From an uncultured Bacteroidales bacterium (GTDB lineage: Bacteria > Bacteroidota > Bacteroidia > Bacteroidales > Paludibacteraceae): a stretch of 62,948 nt of DNA. Location: the NCBI GenBank assembly GCA_902780235.1, contig CACZEL010000023.1, forward strand, positions 1-62,948, in the 5' to 3' direction. Shown in pieces: positions 42,795 to 50,566 of the stretch (positions are counted from its first letter, which is position 1; every line of letters starts with the position of its first letter). The notes beneath the pieces were generated by a model. The model saw only the letters and a program-made list of their open reading frames with translations, made no database searches and was not told where the DNA came from. Made by a program: the position numbers and the translations under genes.

Positions 42795-43628
42795 ATGAAA
42801 ACAAAATTACTTGCTTTGGCATTAAGCGTATTATTTGCTATGCCGTGTGTGCTTCGCGCAGAAGAAGCAGATCATCATGTAATGGAAAATAATTCGCAAG
42901 ATGATTATTTGTCTCTTATGGACAATACGTCTTGGACTACGATTTCATATGGATTCGAACCTCCGGTTATGGCTTATATTTATAAATCGATCGGAGATAC
43001 ATTGATTGACGAGAAAACGCATCGTGTTATAAAGCAGTATGTCATCAATGTGAACGATGCAACAATATACCCGGATGTCAACCCAAGCGTAACAACATTT
43101 TATATGTATGAAGATATCGCAAACAGGCAAGTGTATCAGTATAGCGACTACTATCAAAGAGATATTTTACTATATGATTTTAACGTTAGTATCGGCGATA
43201 AAATGCCTATAGATCCTGTCAGAAACATGACATCCGATACCCTATTTGTATTAAAGGATATTTCTGAGATTGAGAATTCCGGCTATACGCGAAAACGATA
43301 TACATTTGTGCACGGAACATCAGATAGTATTGTATGGGTGGAAGGAATAGGCAACTATACCAATTTCACCATCCCATATGCTGTAAAACGTTCGGATATT
43401 TTAAGAATACTATGCGTCCAAAAAGAAGACAATGTGGTGTATGATACCGGTATTTTTAAGGGAAAAACCTGTGACGAAATCAAAGAAATTTTCGAAGACA
43501 ATTACAATGCTATACCCGAAATAAAGTACGTTCAACCGTCTTCCGCTACCAAACTCCTCCGCGACGGACAATTGCTCATTATCCGTGACGAAAAGACCTT
43601 TACCGTCACCGGTCAAGAGGTGAGGTGA
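42795..43628 (+). CDS. Secreted protein with short T9SS-type C-terminal tail
   Basis: 277 residues. Signal peptide MKTKLLALALSVLFAMPCVLRA, then a beta-rich body I do not recognise, ending in ATKLLRDGQLLIIRDEKTFT, then VTGQEVR. That tail (KxLRxGQxxIIRxxKxFxVTGQE) is the short form of the type IX secretion sorting domain of Bacteroidales and resembles the ends of the subtilase and pectate lyase here. Its promoter and leader are shared with the lipoprotein at 44995, so one was probably copied from the other. Confidence 0.65.
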   Translation: MKTKLLALALSVLFAMPCVLRAEEADHHVMENNSQDDYLSLMDNTSWTTISYGFEPPVMAYIYKSIGDTLIDEKTHRVIKQYVINVNDATIYPDVNPSVTTFYMYEDIANRQVYQYSDYYQRDILLYDFNVSIGDKMPIDPVRNMTSDTLFVLKDISEIENSGYTRKRYTFVHGTSDSIVWVEGIGNYTNFTIPYAVKRSDILRILCVQKEDNVVYDTGIFKGKTCDEIKEIFEDNYNAIPEIKYVQPSSATKLLRDGQLLIIRDEKTFTVTGQEVR

Positions 43629-43661
43629 TTTAAAATATTGTTTTACGAAATTTGTACGATT

Positions 43662-44144
43662 ATGAAAAAATTCAAGTACTTATTTTTAGCCATAATGGCA
43701 AATGTAATAGTTGCTTGCAATACTAATGATCCGAAACAGAAGCCCACATCGGATACAGATTTGACAGTGCCTCCCGCTGCTCCACCTTATCTTACAATTG
43801 AAGGTACTATTACGAATGAGGAAAAACAGCCATTAATGAATATCCAAGTAATAGTAGACTCCTCCGTTTTCTTGTTCGAACCGGAAGGTGAACAATATAA
43901 GGGATATAGTGCCGAAGACGGAGCGTATATGATCCACATTCAAAATAGAAATGCATCTGCCGAAGATGAGAAATGGAATTGGCCGGAAGAAGTAACCATT
44001 ACGGTTCAAGACCCTTCCGGCATCTATGAACCACAGACGTGTACTATCCCCGTGACAGAAACAACACGCTATCCTGATGTCGTTAAACTGAAATGGATTA
44101 TAGATGGGACGGCAACGGCAGATTTTGTATTGAGGAAGCAATAA
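43662..44144 (+). CDS. Lipoprotein with carboxypeptidase-like beta domain
   Basis: 160 residues. Lipoprotein signal MKKFKYLFLAIMANVIVAC (Cys 19). A single Ig/carboxypeptidase-regulatory-like domain follows: YLTIEGTITNEEKQPLMNIQ, AEDGAYMIHIQ, VTITVQDPSGIY. This resembles lipoproteins that accompany radical SAM maturases in Bacteroidales, but no radical SAM gene is near. 33 bases downstream of the T9SS-tail gene, likely co-transcribed. Confidence 0.6.
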   Translation: MKKFKYLFLAIMANVIVACNTNDPKQKPTSDTDLTVPPAAPPYLTIEGTITNEEKQPLMNIQVIVDSSVFLFEPEGEQYKGYSAEDGAYMIHIQNRNASAEDEKWNWPEEVTITVQDPSGIYEPQTCTIPVTETTRYPDVVKLKWIIDGTATADFVLRKQ

Positions 44145-44223
44145 TGTAAAAAAAATGTATTAAGCGAGACATATCCAAATTATTCAACCTTAAAATTACG
44201 AAAATATGCGACTAAACAGTAGC
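44145..44223. other. AT-rich spacer
   Basis: No reading frame or structured element seen; it ends where the 11-bp repeats begin. Confidence 0.35.
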
Positions 44224-44278
44224 GTGTTACATAGCTGTTGCATAGCTATTGCATAGCTGCCGCTTAGTCATTGGATAC
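44224..44278. repeat. 11-bp tandem repeats, array 2
   Basis: Five units: GTGTTACATAG, CTGTTGCATAG, CTATTGCATAG, CTGCCGCTTAG, TCATTGGATAC. Same period as arrays near 18.0 and 45.7 kb but a different sequence. Confidence 0.7.
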
Positions 44279-44335
44279 GAGAAGTAGTTTGCAATTCGCC
44301 GAAAATCAGAAGATTACGTCAAGGATAGGACGGTA

Positions 44336-44473
44336 TTACATCTTGCTCAGCAATTCATCTGTAGTTTGCTCCAGTTTGACAAAACCGAACCACTTCTTGC
44401 CGAGGTCTTTGATGGATGCGCCTATAAGGTACACAGTGTCATCTATACACAAGAACCGATCGTGCGCACCTGA
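44336..44473 (-). pseudogene. C-terminal remnant of an ORF6N/PLD-type protein
   Basis: Minus strand reads GAHDRFLCIDDTVYLIGASI, KDLGKKWFGFVKLEQTTDEL, LSKM and stop. The HDRFLxxDxxVYxxGASxKDLGKKWF pattern is the usual end of ORF6N-domain and related DNA-binding or PLD-like proteins. No start or upstream part survives. Confidence 0.6.
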
Positions 44474-44529
44474 GTGAAAACGATGTTAAGTATATACAAT
44501 ATCTATACCATTAAATATTATTAATTGTT

Positions 44530-44952
44530 ATGAAGTGTGTAAAATATCTATCATTTTTCGTTATAGTTGGATGTCTTACCAACTGCACAAGTGGTCCCGA
44601 TCCAATTGAACCGAAGAATACATTTGAAATCGACAATCGGACTGTAGATGACATAAAAGTAGTATATACAATATCGGAAGAATATGTCTATTGGGAGCAA
44701 CGGAAAATAAGTTTCACAGATTCCTGTGTTGCTAATGCTTACAAATCCACCCAACTACCGATAGATAAATATGGTATTCAGGCATACTATCCAAGTCAAT
44801 TATTTAAGTCTGTTATGTTGCTTTCTCTTAAGGGTGATACTCTTCAAGTATTGTCTCCTGTAGATGATTCTCTTTGGAACTACTCGGAAAGTGTTTCGGA
44901 TTACGGTTATAAAGTAACAAATTCTCATTGGAAATATATCTATAACTATTAA
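44530..44952 (+). CDS. Small lipoprotein, unknown
   Basis: 140 residues, lipoprotein signal MKCVKYLSFFVIVGCLTNC (LTNC). The mature part (NTFEIDNRTVDDIKVVYTIS, PIDKYGIQAYYPSQLFKSV) is beta-rich with no family I know. AT-rich, same style as neighbouring lipoproteins. Confidence 0.6.
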   Translation: MKCVKYLSFFVIVGCLTNCTSGPDPIEPKNTFEIDNRTVDDIKVVYTISEEYVYWEQRKISFTDSCVANAYKSTQLPIDKYGIQAYYPSQLFKSVMLLSLKGDTLQVLSPVDDSLWNYSESVSDYGYKVTNSHWKYIYNY

Positions 44953-44968
44953 CGGAATATCAATTGTC

Positions 44969-44976
44969 TATTTTTG
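44969..44976 (+). promoter_or_regulatory. -7 element before the second paralogous leader
   Basis: TATTTTTG in TTGTCTATTTTTGCATAAAA, one change from the leader at 42765. Confidence 0.5.
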
Positions 44977-44994
44977 CATAAAAATTCTGTTATT

Positions 44995-45636
44995 ATGAAA
45001 GCAAAACTATTTATTATCAGCCTTATTATAATGGCATCCGGCTTATTGGTGTCTTGTGACCATGGGCTAAGTGAAGCGGATCTGAACAGTTATATTGCTG
45101 CTATTAAACACTACTTCCCTTATTCATTAGCCGAAACATTTCTTTTTGAGAACAAAAGCCTCGGACAGACATGGGAAGCCAATGCTTATGACTATAGCCA
45201 CGAAGGCATCTATCCTTTCACATCTATTCAAATCTGCAAAAGGGAGTCGGGATCTAAATGTAGTGGAGATAGAAGTGCAAGTATAATTGCATGCATGATA
45301 GAGAAAGATAGGGCTGAGAACCTGGGATATTCGGAAATCTCAACATATCTATCTCAAGAAGGGGGGCATAAAGAGGTCTATTGTTTATGGCGTGTTTCGC
45401 TTCTAATGAGTGATAGCATATTTTACACGGGAGAAATAAGAAGTTATTGCTCTCAGGAAGAAGTGCTTACGCAATTGACAGATGTTATTACCATTCCTAT
45501 TCAGTATTATCATAAATACGGAGAGTCTGTCAATGATGCACCAAAAGATGCTTATGCGCGCATCGTGAGAGAAAAAGGTCTCACCGAATTCTCAATCGAT
45601 GGTCAAACGGTCTGGAAAAGAGATCTTTTGCGATAA
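44995..45636 (+). CDS. Lipoprotein, unknown
   Basis: 213 residues. Lipoprotein signal MKAKLFIISLIIMASGLLVSC (LVSC). The body (YFPYSLAETFLFENKSLGQTW, SIQICKRESGSKCSGDRSAS) is not recognised. It ends TEFSIDGQTVWKRDLLR, which is not a T9SS tail. Promoter and first bases are shared with the gene at 42795. Confidence 0.6.
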   Translation: MKAKLFIISLIIMASGLLVSCDHGLSEADLNSYIAAIKHYFPYSLAETFLFENKSLGQTWEANAYDYSHEGIYPFTSIQICKRESGSKCSGDRSASIIACMIEKDRAENLGYSEISTYLSQEGGHKEVYCLWRVSLLMSDSIFYTGEIRSYCSQEEVLTQLTDVITIPIQYYHKYGESVNDAPKDAYARIVREKGLTEFSIDGQTVWKRDLLR

Positions 45637-45643
45637 CAAAGTA

Positions 45644-45709
45644 GTACTAATGTAGTATCATTATGCTTCCATTCTGCTTCCATTGTACTTCCGTTGTCGA
45701 GATAATGTC
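45644..45709. repeat. 11-bp tandem repeats, array 3a
   Basis: Six units: GTACTAATGTA, GTATCATTATG, CTTCCATTCTG, CTTCCATTGTA, CTTCCGTTGTC, GAGATAATGTC. Confidence 0.65.
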
Positions 45710-45753
45710 GGGTGTAAAGGAAAAAAGATGACAAGTTACTTTGGTGCATATTG

Positions 45754-45841
45754 GAATGACCTTTTTGCCTTTCATTCTCGCGAGCATTTGGTGACCATTT
45801 CGCGACCATTACGAACGTCATAGGCAGATGACCTTTGGCGT
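45754..45841. repeat. 11-bp tandem repeats, array 3b
   Basis: About eight looser units, clearest as TTTGGTGACCA, TTTCGCGACCA, TTACGAACGTC. Followed by TATATATACTATGTATATAT at 45898-45917, the motif that also follows the array at 18.03 kb. The 45637-45972 gap holds no gene that I can support. Confidence 0.55.
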
Positions 45842-45972
45842 CCGTATAGTATATATGTAGGGGACGTTTGCTATGAATCGCGTATCCCACCATACCCTAT
45901 ATATACTATGTATATATCCCGTGATTTTAGATTATTTGTTTTTACACTAAATATAACCTATGATGAGGTTTT

Positions 45973-47283
45973 TCATATTACCTTCTCGAGTAAAAATGGG
46001 ATAACTCCAATATATGTCACACCATCATCATCTGTCCAAGGACGAGCATTGCCATCCAAAACAACCACCTTGCGGAACGAATCGCGTGTATTGCGTAGAG
46101 AAAAAGTCTCCTGTTCCTTTTTCTCATCTGTATCAATATTGAGCGCAGACTGAATATAAATTCTCTCAGAGCCGTTATTAATTACAAAATCTATTTCGTA
46201 TTGCGCTTGCTGACGCTTTCCTTCCACCATCCGTTGCACTTCCACAACTCCCACATCCACATTATACCCTCGACGTATCAACTCGTTGTATATCATATTC
46301 TCCATCAGGTGAGAGCGCTCTTGCTGGCGGTAATTAAGTCGCGCGTTACGCAGTCCTAAATCCATAGCATAGTATTTCTTAATATTATCGAAATAGCGTT
46401 TCCCCTTTACATCATAGCGTTCCGCTACCCCGAATAAGTATGCATCTTCCAAATAACTCAAATATGTCTTAACGGTTGGATCAGTAGTCTTTAGCGACAT
46501 CATTGTACATATCGTATTTGCTAATTTGTGAGTACTGGTCAATGATCCAACGGAGGAGTAAAGTACATCGGTCAAGGCTTCTATGACCACATCGTCACTC
46601 AAATTATAGCGATCAACAATATCTTTCATAAATACCTTCTTATGTAATGCGGCAAGGTATTTACGTTTTTCTTGTTCGTCCGGTTCCAAAACAGCTAAAG
46701 GCATGCCTCCAAAGAGCAGATATTGCTCAAAAGCATCTGCTTTTTCTAAACCGGCAAAGGCATAGTATTCTGCGAAAGATAATGGAAAGACATTGATCTC
46801 ACTTCCCCGATCGCGGAAATTAGTTACAATATCTTTGGACAGCATTTTTGAGTTGCTACCTGTCACATAAACATCTATATTTGGTTCTCCACGCAAACTA
46901 TTCAAAATGTCATAGAATGTAGTATAGAGCAAATCTCTATCTTCTTCCGGTACTAATGACTCATCAATGTCAGTGTTCTTCACCTTATAACATAATTGGA
47001 TCTCGTCTATAAATACATAATATTTGCAGTTCTTGTCTGCGCATTGAGCCATTACAAATTCGAACAATGTCTTTGGGTTACGATAGGCACTATTTATGTC
47101 TTTTTCCAAATCTATCTCTACAAAGCACCTCTCCTGTACTCCTTGTCGTAGCAAGTATTGTTTGTACAAACACGATAACAAATATGACTTGCCACAACGA
47201 CGTATACCGGTGATAATCTTCACTTTGCCATTCCAACTTTTGGCGGCAATTTTAGCTACATACTCATCTCTTAATATATCCAT
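45973..47283 (-). CDS. AAA_14/DUF4143 ATPase
   Basis: 436 residues. Walker A ITGIRRCGKSYLL near residue 30, Walker B YYVFIDEIQL, sensor VYVTGSNSKML, then GSEINVFPLSFAEYYAF and a C-terminal DUF4143 region with the nuclease-like ENMIYNELIRRGYNVDV and QYEIDFVI. This large Bacteroidales family is often near mobile or defence loci; the activity is not known. It has its own promoter and sits alone between the 11-bp repeats and rlmD. Confidence 0.9.
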   Translation of the reverse strand: MDILRDEYVAKIAAKSWNGKVKIITGIRRCGKSYLLSCLYKQYLLRQGVQERCFVEIDLEKDINSAYRNPKTLFEFVMAQCADKNCKYYVFIDEIQLCYKVKNTDIDESLVPEEDRDLLYTTFYDILNSLRGEPNIDVYVTGSNSKMLSKDIVTNFRDRGSEINVFPLSFAEYYAFAGLEKADAFEQYLLFGGMPLAVLEPDEQEKRKYLAALHKKVFMKDIVDRYNLSDDVVIEALTDVLYSSVGSLTSTHKLANTICTMMSLKTTDPTVKTYLSYLEDAYLFGVAERYDVKGKRYFDNIKKYYAMDLGLRNARLNYRQQERSHLMENMIYNELIRRGYNVDVGVVEVQRMVEGKRQQAQYEIDFVINNGSERIYIQSALNIDTDEKKEQETFSLRNTRDSFRKVVVLDGNARPWTDDDGVTYIGVIPFLLEKVI

Positions 47284-47344
47284 AACAGGAATGTTTTTAT
47301 AAATTTAGTTGCAATTGCAACCATTTTTAAAATCAAATTCGCCG

Positions 47345-47376
47345 CAAAGGTACTACATTTTTCTGACATACACAAA
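47345..47376 (-). promoter_or_regulatory. Promoter of the DUF4143 ATPase
   Basis: TTTG (47373-47376), 20 bases, TACCTTTG (47345-47352), minus strand. Confidence 0.7.
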
Positions 47377-47425
47377 TTTATTTGCAAAAATATAGAAAAT
47401 CAAAACACATTTTTGTGTTCAACTC

Positions 47426-47456
47426 TTGCATATATCAATTTTTTGTTGTACCTTTG
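47426..47456 (+). promoter_or_regulatory. Promoter of rlmD
   Basis: TTGC (47426-47429), 19 bases, TACCTTTG (47449-47456), 22 bases before the ATG. Confidence 0.7.
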
Positions 47457-47478
47457 CAGCCGCAAAGGTTTATGAGAT

Positions 47479-48924
47479 ATGAAAAAGAAGAACTTACCTG
47501 TTTTTGAGAACATAGAGATCACGGGTGTGGCGGCAGAAGGCAAGGCGCTGGTACGGATCAATGATATCGTTTGCTTCGTGCCGAACTGCGTGCCGGGCGA
47601 CATCGTGGACTTGCAGATCACGAAGAAAAAACACTCCTTCATGGAAGCAAGAGTGCTGCGGATCGTGGAGCCGAGTAAGGTACGTTGTGAAGCGAGATGT
47701 AAGCATTTCGGCGTGTGCGGTGGTTGCAAATGGCAGATCCTACCCTACGCCGAGCAACTCAAATACAAGCAGCAACAGATCGTGGATAACCTGACCCGCA
47801 TCGGTAAGATCGAGTTGCCGGAGATCAGTCCGATCTTGGGCTCAAAGCACGTATATGAGTACCGCAATAAACTTGAGTTCACTTGTGCGGATCGGAAGTG
47901 GTTTCCATGGGAGGTCATCGAGGCAGCCGGCGGTTTGGATAAGATCGACAGTACGTACGGTCTCGGATTCCATATCCCGAACGCGTTTGATAAGGTGCTG
48001 GATATCGAGGAGTGTCATTTGATGCCGGACATCAATAATAGAATCCGCAACGGCGTACGCGAGTACGCACGGGCGCACGGACTCACGTTCTATAACGAAC
48101 ATACGCACGAGGGCCTGCTGCGCAACCTCATCTTGCGCAATAACCATAAAGGGGAGATGATGATGGTTGTCTCCTTCGGGGAGGAGATTTCAAATTTCAA
48201 ATTTCAAATTTCAAATTTTCTTGAATGGTTGCATAACGAGTTTCCGGAGATCATATCGTTGCTGTATGTGGAGAACACGAAGTTCAACGACACCATCGGC
48301 GATCTGGAGGTAAAGACTTATTTCGGACAGGACTATATTATCGAAGAGATGGAGGGCTTGCAGTTCAAGGTCGGTCCGAAGTCGTTCTACCAGACCAACA
48401 CGGAGCAGGCATATGAGCTGTACAAAGTAGCGCGGGAGTTTGCCTTCGAAGATAGCCAACAGCTAACTGCTAATAGCCAACAGCCTTTGGTTTATGACCT
48501 CTATACGGGCACGGGAACGATCGCCAATTTTGTAGCACGTCAGGCGCGTGAGGTCATCGGTATCGAGTACGTGCCGGAAGCAATTGAGGATGCAAAAGTC
48601 AATTCGAAGATAAACAAAATCGAGAACACGCATTTCTTCGCAGGCGACATGAAGGATATTTTGAATGATGATTTCGTGGCTCAATACGGTCGTCCGGACG
48701 TCATCATTACCGATCCGCCGCGTGCCGGCATGCATGAAGATGTGGTGAATGTGATCCTCAATGCCTCACCCAAACGCATCGTCTATGTGAGTTGTAACCC
48801 GGCGACGCAGGCACGTGATCTGGCGCTGTTGGATGCCAAATATAAAGTAACAAGAGTGCAACCGGTGGATATGTTTCCGCACACGCAGCACGTAGAAAAC
48901 GTCGTACAACTATGCTTACGCTAA
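47479..48924 (+). CDS. rlmD: 23S rRNA (uracil-5-)-methyltransferase RlmD
   Basis: 481 residues. TRAM domain at the start (ITGVAAEGKALVRINDIVCF), Fe-S cysteines in CEARCKHFGVCGGCKW, SAM motif YDLYTGTGTIANFVARQARE, and the catalytic VYVSCNPATQARDL. RlmCD and RumA relatives are close, so the exact uridine is not certain. Two in-frame repeat insertions are obvious: EISNFKFQISNF (48187-48222) and SQQLTANSQQP (48454-48486). The first peptide occurs again in the RecD-like helicase. Confidence 0.88.
   Translation: MKKKNLPVFENIEITGVAAEGKALVRINDIVCFVPNCVPGDIVDLQITKKKHSFMEARVLRIVEPSKVRCEARCKHFGVCGGCKWQILPYAEQLKYKQQQIVDNLTRIGKIELPEISPILGSKHVYEYRNKLEFTCADRKWFPWEVIEAAGGLDKIDSTYGLGFHIPNAFDKVLDIEECHLMPDINNRIRNGVREYARAHGLTFYNEHTHEGLLRNLILRNNHKGEMMMVVSFGEEISNFKFQISNFLEWLHNEFPEIISLLYVENTKFNDTIGDLEVKTYFGQDYIIEEMEGLQFKVGPKSFYQTNTEQAYELYKVAREFAFEDSQQLTANSQQPLVYDLYTGTGTIANFVARQAREVIGIEYVPEAIEDAKVNSKINKIENTHFFAGDMKDILNDDFVAQYGRPDVIITDPPRAGMHEDVVNVILNASPKRIVYVSCNPATQARDLALLDAKYKVTRVQPVDMFPHTQHVENVVQLCLR
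48185..48222. repeat. In-frame heptanucleotide repeat (TTTCAAA)
   Basis: Five ATTTCAA units encode ISNFKFQISNF inside rlmD. The same 28-odd bases occur at 51223-51258. Confidence 0.8.
48453..48486. repeat. In-frame heptanucleotide repeat (AGCTAAC/AGCCAAC)
   Basis: Encodes SQQLTANSQQP in rlmD, between the SAM-domain lead-in and the SAM motif. Confidence 0.7.
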
Positions 48925-50339
48925 TCTTCCTATTCGTCTATTTTGTGTCGTTCACGGACAAGGGGCAGACGGGTCAACCGGCTCTGTCGGAGCGGGCTGT
49001 TGCGCAGCGCGCCAAATGGCATATTGCGCTGGACGAGCTGGATGAGCCGGTGAATGCAACCTACCTCGACAGTCTCCATCGGATGGGCATCAAGGTGCAC
49101 CATACGAGCCGTTGGTTTAATGGCGCGACGGTAGAGATGAGCACGACCAAAGCCGCACAGGTGGAGGGACTCTCGTTCGTGTCCGAGGTCGAGATGACGC
49201 GCGATAACAGTGCGTCCGGTTACAGTCCGCGGAAGAGGATTCAGGAGTCAGAATTAAGGAGTCAGGTTTCAGAAGTCAGGATTCAGACGAACTGGACGGA
49301 TGATCAGTTGGCTCTTTATAACCTACCGGCGCTGCATGAGGTCGGTTTTGAGGGGCAAGGGATCCTGATGGCCGTTTGTGACGGCGGTTTCTACAAAGCC
49401 AACACCCTATCCTGCTTCCGTCAGAGCCAAGAGTTGGGTCATTTCGATTTCACGGACGACACGGATGATTTCTACGGTCGAACAGGTACGCACGGGACAG
49501 AGTGTCTGAGTACGATCTCCGGCATTCAGGACGGTTATTACGGTGCTGCCACCCGCGCGAACTATTATCTCATGCGCTCCGAAGAGAGCAATACGGAGTC
49601 ACCCAAAGAGATGGATAACTTGGTCGCTGCGTTGGAGAAAGCCGACTCGCTTGGCGTGAATATTTTCTCCGTGTCCTTGGGCTACGCCCTGTTCGATAAC
49701 GACGCGTGGTCGCTGAATAAACGTACCGACTTGGATGGCGTCACGACCCGTGTGAGCCGAGCTGCCACGATCGCTGCACGCAAAGGTATGTTGGTCTGCG
49801 TAGCTGCCGGCAACGATGGCAACGGCAGTTGGCGGACGATCAGTGCCCCCGCCGATGCGGACAGTGTCCTCACCGTAGGGGCAGTATCCACCGACAGCCT
49901 CATCGGTTCGTTCTCGAGTTATGGTCCATCCTCTGACGGGCGGGTCAAACCCGAAGTGTGCGCCGTAGGCGTTCAGACCACGCTGATCTATCCCAACGGC
50001 ACCATCGTCACAAGCAACGGCACCAGTTTTGCGACGCCGCTTTTGGCCGGTATGGCCGCCAGCCTCTGGTCGGCTCTGCCCGATGAGAACGCGATGCAGA
50101 TACGCGAACGTATCATCCGTTCGGCGCATCTATACCCGGGACAGGATGCAAAAAACCAGATGGGCTACGGCATCCCTGACGCATGGAAAGCCTATACCAT
50201 GCCGACCCCGATGGAGGGCATCGAGCATTCAGAAGTCAGCAATCAGAATTCAGAAACTCGTAAGGTTCTGCGCGGCGAACAGATACTCATCATCCGGCAC
50301 GGACATATCTATAACTTAGCGGGACAGAGGGTAGATTGA
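48912..50339 (+). CDS. Subtilisin-like (S8) secreted protease with T9SS-type tail
   Basis: 475 residues. Signal segment MLTLIFLFVYFVSFTDKGQT, propeptide-like region to about 130, then the S8 triad: Asp in LMAVCDGGFY, His in GTHGTECLS, Ser in NGTSFATPLLAGMAAS, with AAGNDG for the oxyanion Asn. C-terminus RKVLRGEQILIIRHGHIYNL, then AGQRVD, a short type IX sorting tail. Two repeat insertions: RIQESELRSQVSEVRIQTNW (49236-49290) and HSEVSNQNSET (50225-50260), both from period-7 units around ATTCAGA/AGTCAGG. Overlaps rlmD by 13 bases. Confidence 0.9.
   Translation: MLTLIFLFVYFVSFTDKGQTGQPALSERAVAQRAKWHIALDELDEPVNATYLDSLHRMGIKVHHTSRWFNGATVEMSTTKAAQVEGLSFVSEVEMTRDNSASGYSPRKRIQESELRSQVSEVRIQTNWTDDQLALYNLPALHEVGFEGQGILMAVCDGGFYKANTLSCFRQSQELGHFDFTDDTDDFYGRTGTHGTECLSTISGIQDGYYGAATRANYYLMRSEESNTESPKEMDNLVAALEKADSLGVNIFSVSLGYALFDNDAWSLNKRTDLDGVTTRVSRAATIAARKGMLVCVAAGNDGNGSWRTISAPADADSVLTVGAVSTDSLIGSFSSYGPSSDGRVKPEVCAVGVQTTLIYPNGTIVTSNGTSFATPLLAGMAASLWSALPDENAMQIRERIIRSAHLYPGQDAKNQMGYGIPDAWKAYTMPTPMEGIEHSEVSNQNSETRKVLRGEQILIIRHGHIYNLAGQRVD
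49236..49290. repeat. In-frame heptanucleotide repeat (AGTCAGG/ATTCAGA)
   Basis: Seven units encode QESELRSQVSEVRIQ at the boundary of propeptide and catalytic domain. Confidence 0.75.
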
Positions 50340-50398
50340 GAGCTAAGAGCTAAGAGCTAAGAGCTAAGAGCTAAAAGCTAAAAGCTAAGAGCTAAAGG
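50336..50398. repeat. Heptanucleotide spacer (AGAGCTA/AAAGCTA)
   Basis: About eight consecutive AGAGCTA/AAAGCTA units after the subtilase stop: the most regular array in the window. Confidence 0.85.
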
Positions 50399-50403
50399 GC
50401 ATA

Positions 50404-50502
50404 AAAAAAGGTAGGCTAACTACATCGCACCGCTACAACCTCCTACCCTTGCTTCGGTCAAGACCTGGGGGAGTTCAGAGGGAGCTGGTCGTATAGCACC
50501 TT
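50404..50502 (-). ncRNA. ffs: Bacterial small SRP RNA (4.5S)
   Basis: Minus strand: GGTGCTATACGACCAGC at the 5' end, CCCCCAGG, then AGCAAGGGTAGG and GGTGCGATGTAGTTAGCC at the 3' end, ending CTACC and seven T's. The AGG...AGCAAGGG pair is the Ffh-binding internal loop, and GCGATGTAGTTAGCC corresponds to the conserved 3' strand of 4.5S RNA. The apical part is TCTTGACCGA where a GGAA tetraloop on a GCC/GGC stem is usual. Ends are approximate. Confidence 0.85.
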
Positions 50503-50529
50503 TTTTGAAATACACAAGTTTTTTTCAAA

Positions 50530-50566
50530 AAAAATGAAATATTAATTATTAATTATTCATTATTCA
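50530..50566. repeat. Heptanucleotide spacer (TTAATTA/TTCATTA)
   Basis: TTAATTA, TTAATTA, TTCATTA, TTCATTG units lead directly into the next gene. Confidence 0.7.

Noticed and set aside
45908-46153. Plus-strand 81-residue frame
   Set aside because: Antisense to the 3' end of the DUF4143 gene, without coding character.
50336-50398. CRISPR array
   Set aside because: Units are 7 bases with no spacers; it is one of the heptanucleotide arrays.
50404-50502. Plain terminator after the subtilase
   Set aside because: The AGCAAGGG and GCGATGTAGTTAGCC blocks on the minus strand are SRP RNA signatures.
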